Origin: Bombella pollinis | GTDB taxonomy: Bacteria > Pseudomonadota > Alphaproteobacteria > Acetobacterales > Acetobacteraceae | Length of the DNA stretch: 64,000 nt | Assembly: GCF_026385485.1 (NCBI RefSeq) | Contig: NZ_JANIDX010000001.1 | Location: forward strand, 186,001 to 250,000 | Direction of reading: 5' to 3' | In this document: in pieces, positions 1 through 8,084 of the stretch | Position numbering within the stretch: position 1 is the first letter of the stretch | How the letters are laid out: every line of letters begins with the position of its first letter | Program-made: the position numbers and the translations under genes | The notes under the pieces: model-generated | The model's input: only the letters and a program-made list of their open reading frames with translations | What the model was told of the DNA's origin: nothing | Database searches by the model: none

Positions 1-1
1 A

Positions 2-472
2 CGCAGGCATAGAGGGGCTTTTAGCCTTTATGCCGTGGTTGACCAAATGCTCTGGCATAGTCACTTCGACCCTAACCGCACCTTCAATATGTTTGCCCGC
101 GTTATGGGAACGCCGCAATCACACCGCGTGCCGATTGATTTCAGCATGAATTTTGGCTTCACCTTAAAAGACCCTCTCCCCTACCGCCAAGATGATACGT
201 TAGGCCTCGGGATGGGCTACACCCATGTTAGCCACGCCCTGGCAAAATATGATCGCGCCGTGCGGAACTATTCTGGCACCTATAACCCTACCCAAACCGG
301 CGAGACCTATATGGAGCTGATGTATCAATGCCAGATGACAGGCTGGCTCCAACTTCAGCCGGACTTCCAATATCTCTTTAACCCCTCTGGGGGCATCCCC
401 AACCCACTCCATCCCACACGGCGCATTAAAGATATTGCCGTCCTTGGGCTGCGCGCCATCATTGCTCTGTAA
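2..472 (+). CDS. OprB-family carbohydrate porin, C-terminal part (5' end outside window)
   Basis: This is the last ~156 residues of an outer-membrane sugar porin. The frame is open to the window edge, so the GTG at 35 is not the true start; the codons before it read ...FSLYAVVDQMLW, which resembles the porin strand that continues into the visible sequence. The tail has alternating aromatic and polar beta-strand residues (TYMELMYQCQMTGWLQLQPDFQYLFNP), the phrase GIPNPLHPTRRIKDIAVLGLRA typical of OprB C-termini, and a short hydrophobic end. OprB porins pass glucose and other sugars across the outer membrane and are abundant in acetic acid bacteria. The stop lies 11 bp before the next gene on the same strand, so the two may be co-transcribed. 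Identity is from family resemblance; the substrate cannot be read. Confidence 0.85.
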   Translation, partial: RRHRGAFSLYAVVDQMLWHSHFDPNRTFNMFARVMGTPQSHRVPIDFSMNFGFTLKDPLPYRQDDTLGLGMGYTHVSHALAKYDRAVRNYSGTYNPTQTGETYMELMYQCQMTGWLQLQPDFQYLFNPSGGIPNPLHPTRRIKDIAVLGLRAIIAL

Positions 473-483
473 GGATAGACATC

Positions 484-1659
484 ATGCGCATTAAACCACT
501 CTCCTCTCGCCCTTTTACCCTCCTTACTCTCGGCTTCTTGCTAGGCTGGCAGCTCTCCTCCACGCAGGCTCAGGCTGCCCCAAAAGGGTTTTTAGAGACC
601 ATCCACCGCCATGCCATGCTCGCTTCCACTAGCCCCGGTAATGGCGACCTCAACCCTTATGCAATTTATGTTGTCCCCCAAGATATGGGGAGCCTGAAGA
701 AAGATGAGGTACTTGTTACTAATTTTAACAACGTCAATAATCTACAAGGTACAGGCACAACCATTGTTGCTTACTCTCCCGTAACGAAAAGCGTACGCCT
801 CTTTGCCAGCGCGCCCGCTCATCTCGCCGCCTGCCCCGGTGGTATAGGCTTTACTACGGCTCTCACAGTGCTCAAATCCGGCTGGGTGATTGTCGGCAGC
901 ACCCCTAGCAAAGATGGCACAACCGGCACAAAGGGCGATGGTTGCTTGCTCGTCTTTGATGCAAACGGCACCTTTACCACAGCATGGAAAGGCCCGCTCA
1001 TCACTGGCCCATGGGGCAATATTGCCAGCGTAGATAATGGCGATAAGGCAGTGCTTTTTATCTCCATGGCCGCAGCGGGCTTGCCCAGCCCTTATGTGAG
1101 CGACCCTGTCACCCATTATCCTCCCATCTTACATAATGCGACAGTGGTGCGCTTTAACCTCGACATCCCCGCAGGCAAGCCCCCTGTTATCGCCCAACAA
1201 ACCGTCATTGCCAGTGGTTTTGCTGGGCGTGCGGACCGCGATAACTTCCTCTTTGGCCCCACAGGCTTAGCCCTAGATACTGATGGCACATTATACGTCA
1301 CCGATGGCTATGATGAGGAAGTCACCGCTATTGATAACGCCCTCACCCGCACCGAGCCTGTAACACGCCAAAATGATGCTGTTGGACGCATCATCACCAA
1401 AGGCAAATTGCTCAACTGGCCTTTAGCGATGATTTGGGTCCCCGGCCATCATTTGCTTGTTGCCAATGGCCGTAATGGGCAAGTGGTAGAGATTGACCCG
1501 GTGGCGAAAAAACAGCTTTACGCCCAATGGGTAGATAATGACCAAGCCCAGCAACCACCCGGTAATGGCGACCTCTTTGGCCTTGCTATGACACCAGATA
1601 ATAAGGGTTTTTATTATGTCGAAGACGATATGAATACCCTCAATGTCAGCCTACCATAA
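484..1659 (+). CDS. secreted beta-propeller (NHL-like) protein
   Basis: This 391-residue protein has a clear Sec signal peptide (basic start, hydrophobic core around residues 11-25, AQA-type cleavage near residue 32). The mature part consists of repeated short beta modules, with phrases such as GLALDTDGTLYVTDG (about residue 260) and GLAMTPDNKGFYYVEDD near the end. These are typical of NHL or SMP-30-like propeller blades. No catalytic residue set could be assigned, so enzyme or binding function is open. The ATG at 484 follows AAGGA at a suitable distance. It sits between a porin and a DyP peroxidase gene with only 2 bp before the next frame, suggesting a periplasmic partner of the peroxidase, by context only. 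Confidence 0.7.
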   Translation: MRIKPLSSRPFTLLTLGFLLGWQLSSTQAQAAPKGFLETIHRHAMLASTSPGNGDLNPYAIYVVPQDMGSLKKDEVLVTNFNNVNNLQGTGTTIVAYSPVTKSVRLFASAPAHLAACPGGIGFTTALTVLKSGWVIVGSTPSKDGTTGTKGDGCLLVFDANGTFTTAWKGPLITGPWGNIASVDNGDKAVLFISMAAAGLPSPYVSDPVTHYPPILHNATVVRFNLDIPAGKPPVIAQQTVIASGFAGRADRDNFLFGPTGLALDTDGTLYVTDGYDEEVTAIDNALTRTEPVTRQNDAVGRIITKGKLLNWPLAMIWVPGHHLLVANGRNGQVVEIDPVAKKQLYAQWVDNDQAQQPPGNGDLFGLAMTPDNKGFYYVEDDMNTLNVSLP

Positions 1660-1670
1660 GGGTGAAAGCC

Positions 1671-2876
1671 ATGGCTCATCTCCTCACACGCCGTAAAGCT
1701 CTAGGCACTGCTCTTGGTATGGCTGGGCTGGGCTGCCTCGCCCCGCGCCATGCTTGGGCGACATCCCCCGCAGAGTTCCTCCATCAACCGGGTATTACCC
1801 TGCCACAACTGCCTTTTCTCTATTTCCTCACGCTGGATATCACGACCGAGAACCGCCATGATGTTGCTCAGCTTATGCAACGCTGGACGGACGCCGCAGC
1901 GGCTCTTATGGCAGGGAAGCCCATCCCCGGCCTTGTTGATTCTGATGAGACATACGGCCTGCCTCATCAGGCCCTAACGCTCACCTTTGGCTTTGGCCCC
2001 ACCCTTTTTACCAAAGAGGGGAAAGATAGGTTCGGCCTCGCTGCCCAACGGCCCGCCCCCTTAGCCGACCTCCCCCGCTTTACAGGGGACCAGCTTGTCC
2101 CCGCCCATACGGGGGGCGATTTGTGCATCCAAAGCTGTGCCGATAATCCGCAAACGGCTTTTCATGCCATCCGCATCCTCACCCGCCTTGCTGATGGCAT
2201 CGCCACACCACGTTGGGCACAAACGGGCTTCCTCCCCGATTTTGGGCCGCACCAAACGGGCCGCAATCTTATGGGCTTTAAAGATGGGACCATGCAGCCC
2301 AATATTGCCGACCCTGCTGTTGCTAAGCGCGTCCTCTGGGCCGCAGATGATGATAAAGCATGGATGGCAGGCGGGACCTATCTCGTTGCCCGGATTATCC
2401 GCATTGCCCTAGAGCATTGGGACCGCACGAAAACCAGCTTCCAAGAGGAGACAATGGGGCGGCAAAAACGCAGCGGGGCCCCTATTGGGGGGCATCATGA
2501 GTTTGATCCCCTCACCCTCAAACAAACCGATAAATACGGTAATCCCATCACGGCGGAGGCTTCCCATGCACGCCTTGCCGCCCCAGAAGAGAATGGCGGA
2601 GCGGAGTTTTTAAGGCGCGCTTACTCCTACGATAATGGCCTAAGCTACATCGCAGAGCGTTGGCCCCCGTGGCGACAGGGCAATGAGTTTGATACTGGCT
2701 TGATGTTCCTTGCCTATCAGCAAGACCCACGCAAAGCCTTCACCCGCATTTTTGAGCGTATGGCAAAGTTCGATATGATGAACCAATACACAACCCATAT
2801 TGGCAGCGGTCTGTTTGCCTGCCCCGGCTATCGTAAAGGTCATTATCTCGGTGAGGACCTGCTAATGACGCGCTAA
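1671..2876 (+). CDS. DyP-type haem peroxidase, Tat-exported (EfeB-like)
   Basis: This is a dye-decolorizing peroxidase of about 400 residues, the usual length for the EfeB-like class. The N-terminus has a twin-arginine signal (TRRKALGTALG) ending near AWA. The family-defining GFKDGT motif (GxxDG) is present around residue 204, followed by the class-typical EHWDRT...ETMGRQKRSGAPIG block and the SHARLAAP segment near the haem site. It would use H2O2 to oxidise substrates in the periplasm; EfeB relatives act in ferrous iron uptake or porphyrin oxidation, but efeU and efeO are not in the window. I chose ATG 1671 over the in-frame GTG at 1662 because AAGGGTGA forms a ribosome-binding site just ahead of it. 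The 3' end overlaps the convergent gene by 15 bp. Confidence 0.88.
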   Translation: MAHLLTRRKALGTALGMAGLGCLAPRHAWATSPAEFLHQPGITLPQLPFLYFLTLDITTENRHDVAQLMQRWTDAAAALMAGKPIPGLVDSDETYGLPHQALTLTFGFGPTLFTKEGKDRFGLAAQRPAPLADLPRFTGDQLVPAHTGGDLCIQSCADNPQTAFHAIRILTRLADGIATPRWAQTGFLPDFGPHQTGRNLMGFKDGTMQPNIADPAVAKRVLWAADDDKAWMAGGTYLVARIIRIALEHWDRTKTSFQEETMGRQKRSGAPIGGHHEFDPLTLKQTDKYGNPITAEASHARLAAPEENGGAEFLRRAYSYDNGLSYIAERWPPWRQGNEFDTGLMFLAYQQDPRKAFTRIFERMAKFDMMNQYTTHIGSGLFACPGYRKGHYLGEDLLMTR

Positions 2877-3887
2877 GAGAATACCCTCTACCTCTACCAA
2901 CAGCTCCGCTCGGCAAATATCTGCCACCAAGAGCGGGGCTTGACCAGCAGGACACGGAAAAGCACGCTCTATTGCCGCTTGCACAGCAGACACATCCTTA
3001 GGATGACGCACATAGAGCTTCATGCTCTCAAACCGACCAGCCTGAAGGCACGGAAAGCGTTTCTCTGCTGCCGCACGCAGGCTATGGATTGTCTCAATTG
3101 TAATGGCAAGTTGCTCATCAAGCGTATGACCAACCGATTCATGCCCACGAATACTAGCCGTGCCAGAAAGGTAAAGGACTGTCTGACTCTCACCCTCCAT
3201 CACTGTAGCCCGTGCAAAAGACGGGGACCGCCGCCCATAACGTGGTGGATAATGATAAGCAGGCAACTGAGATGGGTTTTCTACATTCACGCCCTGCATG
3301 ACACGATGAGCAATAAGATAAACAGCCACTCCTCCCGCGGGCAACCCAATCCCTGTCGCAGCAGGTAGGGCCGTAAGCTCTACCCCCAGCGCATCGAATG
3401 CCTGCGCTCGCCCGCGGCAGAAATCGCGATAGCGCTCCTCCCCATACTCATTATCCTGATTGATCGCCCCTAAATAATTCCACATCCGATAAATATGGGG
3501 GAAGCCCTTCTGCCGGCTTAATGTGATCAAACGCTCATAATGTGTTTGTACTGCATCGCATAATTCTGGCTGGTCTTGCACCCAAAAAGCTGCAAACAAC
3601 ACATCACCTTCGCAGTTCCAACCTATGCCAGATTCCTTACCGGCCATACGCGGTATAATAGACGCTGTGCCCTCAGCCTGTTGTTCTCCTATCTGCATAG
3701 GATGCCATGTTTCATAAAGAACAGGCGAAGGGCCGGGAAGGGTCATAAAAACACATCCCTGTGCGACCTCTACCCCAGCTTCATCGCCCCCATAACGCAC
3801 GCAAGCCAGAGGGTTATGCGCTGTCTCAACAGGCGTACCCCTCGCATAATGGGGCACCAATACCCGCCGCTTAAAAGACGATGTCAC
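2862..3887 (-). CDS. chorismatase / hydroxybenzoate synthase (XanB2-FkbO-Hyg5 type)
   Basis: The 341-residue protein resembles the chorismatase family: a two-part RidA-like fold, the central phrase FPHIYRMWNYLGAIN, the RYRDFCRGRAQAF segment, and a C-terminal half containing LYLSGTASIRGHESVGHTL and ending in the ADICRAELLVEVEG block. Members cleave chorismate to pyruvate and 3-hydroxybenzoate, 4-hydroxybenzoate or dihydroxy products; XanB2 feeds xanthomonadin and ubiquinone synthesis in Xanthomonas. Here it would supply the aromatic starter of the neighbouring pigment pathway. It starts with GTG only 3 bp after the stop of the upstream methyltransferase, so translation is likely coupled. It is the last gene of the minus-strand arm. 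Which hydroxybenzoate is made cannot be read from sequence. Confidence 0.85.
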   Translation of the reverse strand: MTSSFKRRVLVPHYARGTPVETAHNPLACVRYGGDEAGVEVAQGCVFMTLPGPSPVLYETWHPMQIGEQQAEGTASIIPRMAGKESGIGWNCEGDVLFAAFWVQDQPELCDAVQTHYERLITLSRQKGFPHIYRMWNYLGAINQDNEYGEERYRDFCRGRAQAFDALGVELTALPAATGIGLPAGGVAVYLIAHRVMQGVNVENPSQLPAYHYPPRYGRRSPSFARATVMEGESQTVLYLSGTASIRGHESVGHTLDEQLAITIETIHSLRAAAEKRFPCLQAGRFESMKLYVRHPKDVSAVQAAIERAFPCPAGQAPLLVADICRAELLVEVEGILLARH

Positions 3888-3890
3888 AGC

Positions 3891-4625
3891 TTAGACGCGC
3901 CCCATATAAGCACGGAAAATCCCCAACGCGACATCACAGCGCACATCCTGAAACCCCGCAGCTTCCATCGCGGCCATAATCTCCTGATAAGACACGCAAT
4001 GATCTATCGTATCCCAATAATAATCCATCAAACGACGACTAGCCCGCGAGGCCGCCACACCAGAGAGAAACGGCACAACACGCCCTAAATAAAACTGCAA
4101 AAGCTTTTGAACGATTTTATGCTCTGCCCGGCTGATCTCCAAAATCAAAACACGACCGCCAGGCTTCAACACACGATGGTAAGAGGCAAACGTTTGCTGT
4201 AAATCCGCTACATGCCGCAACGCATAGCCCATGCTGAGGAAATCGATACTCCCATCAGCAAAAGGCAATGACATCGCATTCCCTTGTACAAGAGAAATAG
4301 GTAAAGAATGACGGCATTGCTGGAGCATCCCAAAGCTCATATCCAGCCCGGTCACCTTTTCTGCGCCCACAATGGCCATTGCCTCGCGCGCAACAAGGCC
4401 CGTCCCCACCGCGACATCTAAAACATTTTGGCCTGCCCTTAACCCCGCCTTGTGCAACATTTGCCGGCGATAACGACCACCCGTCCCTAACGAAAACAAA
4501 GCGTTGATACGGTCATAATGGCTGGCTGTTTCATCAAACAAACCACTAACGAATTCTTCGCGTTCTTCACGATGTGTATAAAAGCGCGATAAAACAGGAT
4601 GAGGAGATTTAGGAGAATTAGACAT
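3891..4625 (-). CDS. class I SAM methyltransferase, UbiE-like (copy 1)
   Basis: This 244-residue methyltransferase has motif I at LDVAVGTGLVARE (about residue 69), an acidic LD at the end of strand 2, and the post-motif stretch LKPGGRVLILEIS. The N-terminal FDETASHYDRINALFSLGTGGRYRR is typical of the UbiE/MenG group, which methylate ring carbons of quinone precursors; pigment-locus members are thought to methylate the aryl head group. It is a tandem paralog of the next gene (4672-5403), with the same length and alignable end to end. A strong AAGGAGG precedes the ATG at 4625. The real ubiquinone enzyme UbiE is also possible, but the tandem pairing and setting favour a pigment role. Confidence 0.8.
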   Translation of the reverse strand: MSNSPKSPHPVLSRFYTHREEREEFVSGLFDETASHYDRINALFSLGTGGRYRRQMLHKAGLRAGQNVLDVAVGTGLVAREAMAIVGAEKVTGLDMSFGMLQQCRHSLPISLVQGNAMSLPFADGSIDFLSMGYALRHVADLQQTFASYHRVLKPGGRVLILEISRAEHKIVQKLLQFYLGRVVPFLSGVAASRASRRLMDYYWDTIDHCVSYQEIMAAMEAAGFQDVRCDVALGIFRAYMGRV

Positions 4626-4671
4626 GCCGCCTCCTTAGCACATCCGACAATAAATGCATCTACTATCCCTC

Positions 4672-5403
4672 TTACACACACCCCATATATGCGTGAAACA
4701 CACCACAAGAGACCTCGCACCGTATATTATGAAACCCCGCACGCTCCATCGCTGCGATCACATCGTGGCGAAATACACAGCTCTCTAGCGTATCCCAATA
4801 ATAATTCATCAGGCCGCGACTCGCCCGATACGCCGCTTGCCCCGATAAAAATGGAACAACCCGTCCTAGATAAATATGCAATAATTTATGCAATAGACGG
4901 CTCTCCGCCCGCCCAATCTCCAGGACCAAAATCCGCCCGCCCGGTTTTAACACACGGCGGCAAGCAGCGAAGGTTTGAGTCAAATCTTCCATCAAACGCA
5001 ACGCATAACCTAGACTAAGGAAGTCAATACTCTCATCGCCAAAAGGAAGGGACATCACATCCCCCTGCACAAGCGAAATAGGCAAAGCGCGTTGGCATTG
5101 CTGGAGCATACCCCAACTTACATCCACCCCTATAACATGCTCCGCCCCTATAATAGCTACCTCCTCCCGCGCGATGAGGCCTGTGCCAATAGCCACATCC
5201 AAAACGGTTTGCCCCGGCTGCAACCCCGCACGCCTGAGCATACGACGACGATACCAACGACCCGTCCCTAGAGAAAATAAGCTATTTATCCGATCATAAT
5301 ATATTGCCACGTCATCAAATAAACCACGCGCCATAATGCCCTCCCGCATGTCCCCAGGCACAAAAGACGATGAGCGTTGTGAAGAAAATGTACTATCAGA
5401 CAT
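4672..5403 (-). CDS. class I SAM methyltransferase, UbiE-like (copy 2)
   Basis: This is a 243-residue paralog of the adjacent methyltransferase. It shares the motif I sequence LDVAIGTGLIARE, the FDDVAIYYDRINSLFSLGTGRWYRR N-terminal block, LKPGGRILVLEIG and the C-terminal FHAYMGCV. Both copies keep an intact SAM-binding loop, so neither looks decayed. Divergence is concentrated in the N-terminal 20 residues and the last third, where substrate contacts would lie, which suggests a different position of methylation or a different ring substrate. It lies 46 bp upstream of copy 1 and 40 bp downstream of the membrane-protein gene in one operon. Its ribosome-binding site is weak compared with copy 1. 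Confidence 0.8.
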   Translation of the reverse strand: MSDSTFSSQRSSSFVPGDMREGIMARGLFDDVAIYYDRINSLFSLGTGRWYRRRMLRRAGLQPGQTVLDVAIGTGLIAREEVAIIGAEHVIGVDVSWGMLQQCQRALPISLVQGDVMSLPFGDESIDFLSLGYALRLMEDLTQTFAACRRVLKPGGRILVLEIGRAESRLLHKLLHIYLGRVVPFLSGQAAYRASRGLMNYYWDTLESCVFRHDVIAAMERAGFHNIRCEVSCGVFHAYMGCV

Positions 5404-5443
5404 GGCCTATTTCATCACATATGAGTGAACTATTTAAGACCTA

Positions 5444-6112
5444 TCAGAATAGAGAGTTCTTTCTCATAAAAACAACACGGCTTGCCATAATATTTTGCTT
5501 TAATGTGGCATGTTGATAGTGACGGATAATCACCCGCCGCAGAGGCATCTCACCACAAAATAAAAGCAATGCCACGCCCAACGTACCGCCGCGTATGGGG
5601 ATATGCCACCATCCTTGCTGTGGCGCATAGAGCCACAAAATAACCGGGGCCCCCAAGGCGATCATAAAAAAGCCGCTCCACACCCATGTTAGGATGATCG
5701 TGTAACGCCGTATATCCTGGCGCAAAGACCCGTGTACTGCCTCAGCTAATTGTGTGATAAACGCCGTCTGCCCCCGCCGTAAGGAGCGTACAAACATCAT
5801 AAACGGCCCCAGCAAAGCCAGCGCATAAAGTAAGAGCTGGTCCCCCAGCCGCACAAAGCCCGGCCATAACCCGCCGGCCACCCCTATACACAATAATAAT
5901 CCATAACCCCAACACACCCGGTATGGCAGCAACATCACAAGCTGCATCATCATACCCAACCCGACACATACTGCCTGCCACTGAGGCCCTCCGATTGTCA
6001 GATTCACCACTCCTACACCACTAGCAAATATGACAATCCGCCAAAGCCAAGCCCTACGGCTCTTGCTGCCTGCTACACCCGGTGTTAAGAGGTCACAGCT
6101 TTTACCCTTCAT
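5444..6112 (-). CDS. COG4648-type membrane protein of aryl-polyene loci
   Basis: This is an integral membrane protein of about 222 residues with roughly six hydrophobic segments. The stretch MFVRSLRRGQTAFITQLAEAVHG followed by RYTIILTWVWSGFFM matches the COG4648 pattern (arginine-rich loop, then an RYTR..TWAW helix) that is a standard member of aryl-polyene clusters; its biochemical role is unknown. The frame is open further upstream to 6190, but the ATG at 6110-6112 gives a better start because AGAGG lies about 11 bp ahead, and the longer form would reach into the divergent ACP gene. It is the first gene of the minus-strand arm. Confidence 0.72.
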   Translation of the reverse strand: MKGKSCDLLTPGVAGSKSRRAWLWRIVIFASGVGVVNLTIGGPQWQAVCVGLGMMMQLVMLLPYRVCWGYGLLLCIGVAGGLWPGFVRLGDQLLLYALALLGPFMMFVRSLRRGQTAFITQLAEAVHGSLRQDIRRYTIILTWVWSGFFMIALGAPVILWLYAPQQGWWHIPIRGGTLGVALLLFCGEMPLRRVIIRHYQHATLKQNIMASRVVFMRKNSLF

Positions 6113-6120
6113 ATAAATGG

Positions 6121-6417
6121 ATGCCTCTTTCAGTGACAGCCACTGCCCCTTTGCATGAACAAACCCCCTTTGAGCACGAGGTTGCAACACATCTTGTGGA
6201 CGCCGTGCAGCTTGATATGGACCCCCACGACATCGACCCAGAGACGCCCCTTTTTGGGGAAGGGTTGGGGCTCGATTCCATTGATGTGCTTGAAATTGCT
6301 CTGATGGTCAACACACAGTACGGCATCAAGCTGGAATCACATGATGATAACAATCGTGAGATATTCCACTCATTACGCTCCCTTGCACATTATATTGAGG
6401 CTCATCGTCCATCGTAA
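6121..6417 (+). CDS. acyl carrier protein of the pigment locus
   Basis: This ~98-residue acyl carrier protein has the phosphopantetheine attachment serine in GLGLDSIDVLEIAL. DSID replaces the more common DSL, as in aryl-polyene carrier proteins. It would carry the aryl starter and the growing polyene. The frame continues upstream to a GTG at 6082, but ATG 6121 begins a normal-length carrier protein; neither start has a good Shine-Dalgarno sequence, so the start is uncertain. It is the first gene of the plus-strand arm and its start lies only 8 bp from the start of the divergent membrane-protein gene. Canonical aryl-polyene loci have two carrier proteins; only this one was found here. Confidence 0.88.
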   Translation: MPLSVTATAPLHEQTPFEHEVATHLVDAVQLDMDPHDIDPETPLFGEGLGLDSIDVLEIALMVNTQYGIKLESHDDNNREIFHSLRSLAHYIEAHRPS

Positions 6418-6434
6418 CGCGATTTGCCTCATCC

Positions 6435-8084
6435 ATGCACGCCTCTTTTGATCTATCCCTCATCACCGCACCAGCACGCCCTATTTTTTACATGATGGCC
6501 GGGCCTATTAGCGGTGAGCAACTTCTCTCCTTCGCATGGGCCTTGGCTGATCATTGGCCAGAACGCCCCATTATCAACCTCCATACCGACCCTCTACACT
6601 TTACCATCGTCTTTTTAGCAAGCCTGCTAAAGGGACAATATTGCATACTCTCCAGCAATCACGCAGCTTCGCAATTACTGGCCTTACAAAAGGAACATAA
6701 CGCCCTTTGCAGCAGCCCTACAGCGTTGCCAGAAGAGCTGGTGAATCTGTCCCTCCCACCTCTGGCCACACTCAAGGCAACACAATCAGATAATCCCCAC
6801 CTTGCTGTGGACTATAAAGCGGCCTACGTCTTTACCTCAGGCAGTACGGGCCAAGCTAAAATGCATATTAAATATTGGGGGGAGCTTGTCGCTCGCAGTC
6901 ACGCAGCCCTACCCCTCCTCGCCCCACATCATCCCACCACTACGACTATGCTAGGTACGGTACCGCCCTACCATATGTACGGGTTTGAGACACTCATCCT
7001 CCAAAGCCTCCATACCCACACAGCCACAGCAAGCGGCCCTTCCTTCTTCCCCCGCGATGTCGAAAAACTAGCCGCTCACATACCCACAGAACATACGCTC
7101 ATCACAACGCCAGTGCATCTACGCTCCCTCACCACAGCACGTATCGCCCTGCCAGAAGTAAGGCGCATTATCTCCGCCTCTGCTCCCCTGCCCCATGACC
7201 TCGCTCTTGAGGCAGAAACCCTTTTCCACGCCCCAGTGATGGAGATTTATGGCTCTACCGAGACAGGCTCCATTGCTAGCCGCCGCACAATAAACCCCGA
7301 CCCATGGCAACTTTACGACGGGGTAACCCTAACTGCAGACCCAACCTCAACAGATGCAGAGGCCTATATCTGCACCGCTCCCTATGCAACACCTCACCCC
7401 CTTAATGACATTATCACCCAAAAAGGGCCACGCCATTTCACGCTCATGAGCCGCAAAGGGGACCTCCTCAAAATCGCGGGAAAACGCACCTCTTATGGAG
7501 CCCTTAACAAAGCACTCCTCCAACTAGACGGGGTCTTAGATGGCTGCTTCGCCCCCCTCTTTAGTGAAGCAGAGCTCCAAAACGACAAGCCAGAACCCAC
7601 GCGCTTGCAAGCCTTTATTGTCAGCTCAATAGACGATACTACTGCCCTTATGCGGGCCCTGCGCCATTATATTGACCCCGCCTTTATGCCACGCCGGTTT
7701 GTCCGCCTGCCGCATTTACCACGCAATGCCATTGGCAAACTTACACGGCACGCTTGGGAGAGCCTCATCCGCGATTATGCTGAAAAACGCTCCTATCCAC
7801 CTTTTTCCATCCCAGCTACACACCCTGCCCTCCCTGGCCATTTTCCCCAGAATCCTACTGTGCCAGGCATTGTCCTGCTGGAGGAAGTCTTTACACGCTT
7901 AAAGCTCAAACCCCATTTTATCGAAAATGTAAAATTTCTCTCCATTGTCCGCCCGGAGGAACCACTCCATCTTTTCTCCAGTGCTTTAGGCGGTGGCCGG
8001 ATCCGCTTTAGTTTGCATCATCATGACGGCCATACCACCACAAGCACCATCCTCCGTGGTACGGCTAAGGGCCCATCCTTATGA
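6435..8084 (+). CDS. fused aryl/acyl-ACP ligase and hotdog dehydratase
   Basis: The first ~450 residues are an adenylate-forming ligase: ATP loop FTSGSTGQAKMHIKYW (about residue 137), YGSTETG, and a C-terminal LPRNAIGKLTRHA with the catalytic lysine. The last ~98 residues are a compact hotdog domain with HPALPGHFPQNPTVPG, where His469 sits in the position of the FabZ-like catalytic histidine. In typical aryl-polyene loci these are two genes (ApeH-like ligase and ApeI-like dehydratase); here they are one continuous 549-residue frame. The protein would activate hydroxybenzoate onto the carrier protein and help form double bonds. The stop overlaps the next ATG by 4 bp. Confidence 0.85.
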   Translation: MHASFDLSLITAPARPIFYMMAGPISGEQLLSFAWALADHWPERPIINLHTDPLHFTIVFLASLLKGQYCILSSNHAASQLLALQKEHNALCSSPTALPEELVNLSLPPLATLKATQSDNPHLAVDYKAAYVFTSGSTGQAKMHIKYWGELVARSHAALPLLAPHHPTTTTMLGTVPPYHMYGFETLILQSLHTHTATASGPSFFPRDVEKLAAHIPTEHTLITTPVHLRSLTTARIALPEVRRIISASAPLPHDLALEAETLFHAPVMEIYGSTETGSIASRRTINPDPWQLYDGVTLTADPTSTDAEAYICTAPYATPHPLNDIITQKGPRHFTLMSRKGDLLKIAGKRTSYGALNKALLQLDGVLDGCFAPLFSEAELQNDKPEPTRLQAFIVSSIDDTTALMRALRHYIDPAFMPRRFVRLPHLPRNAIGKLTRHAWESLIRDYAEKRSYPPFSIPATHPALPGHFPQNPTVPGIVLLEEVFTRLKLKPHFIENVKFLSIVRPEEPLHLFSSALGGGRIRFSLHHHDGHTTTSTILRGTAKGPSL

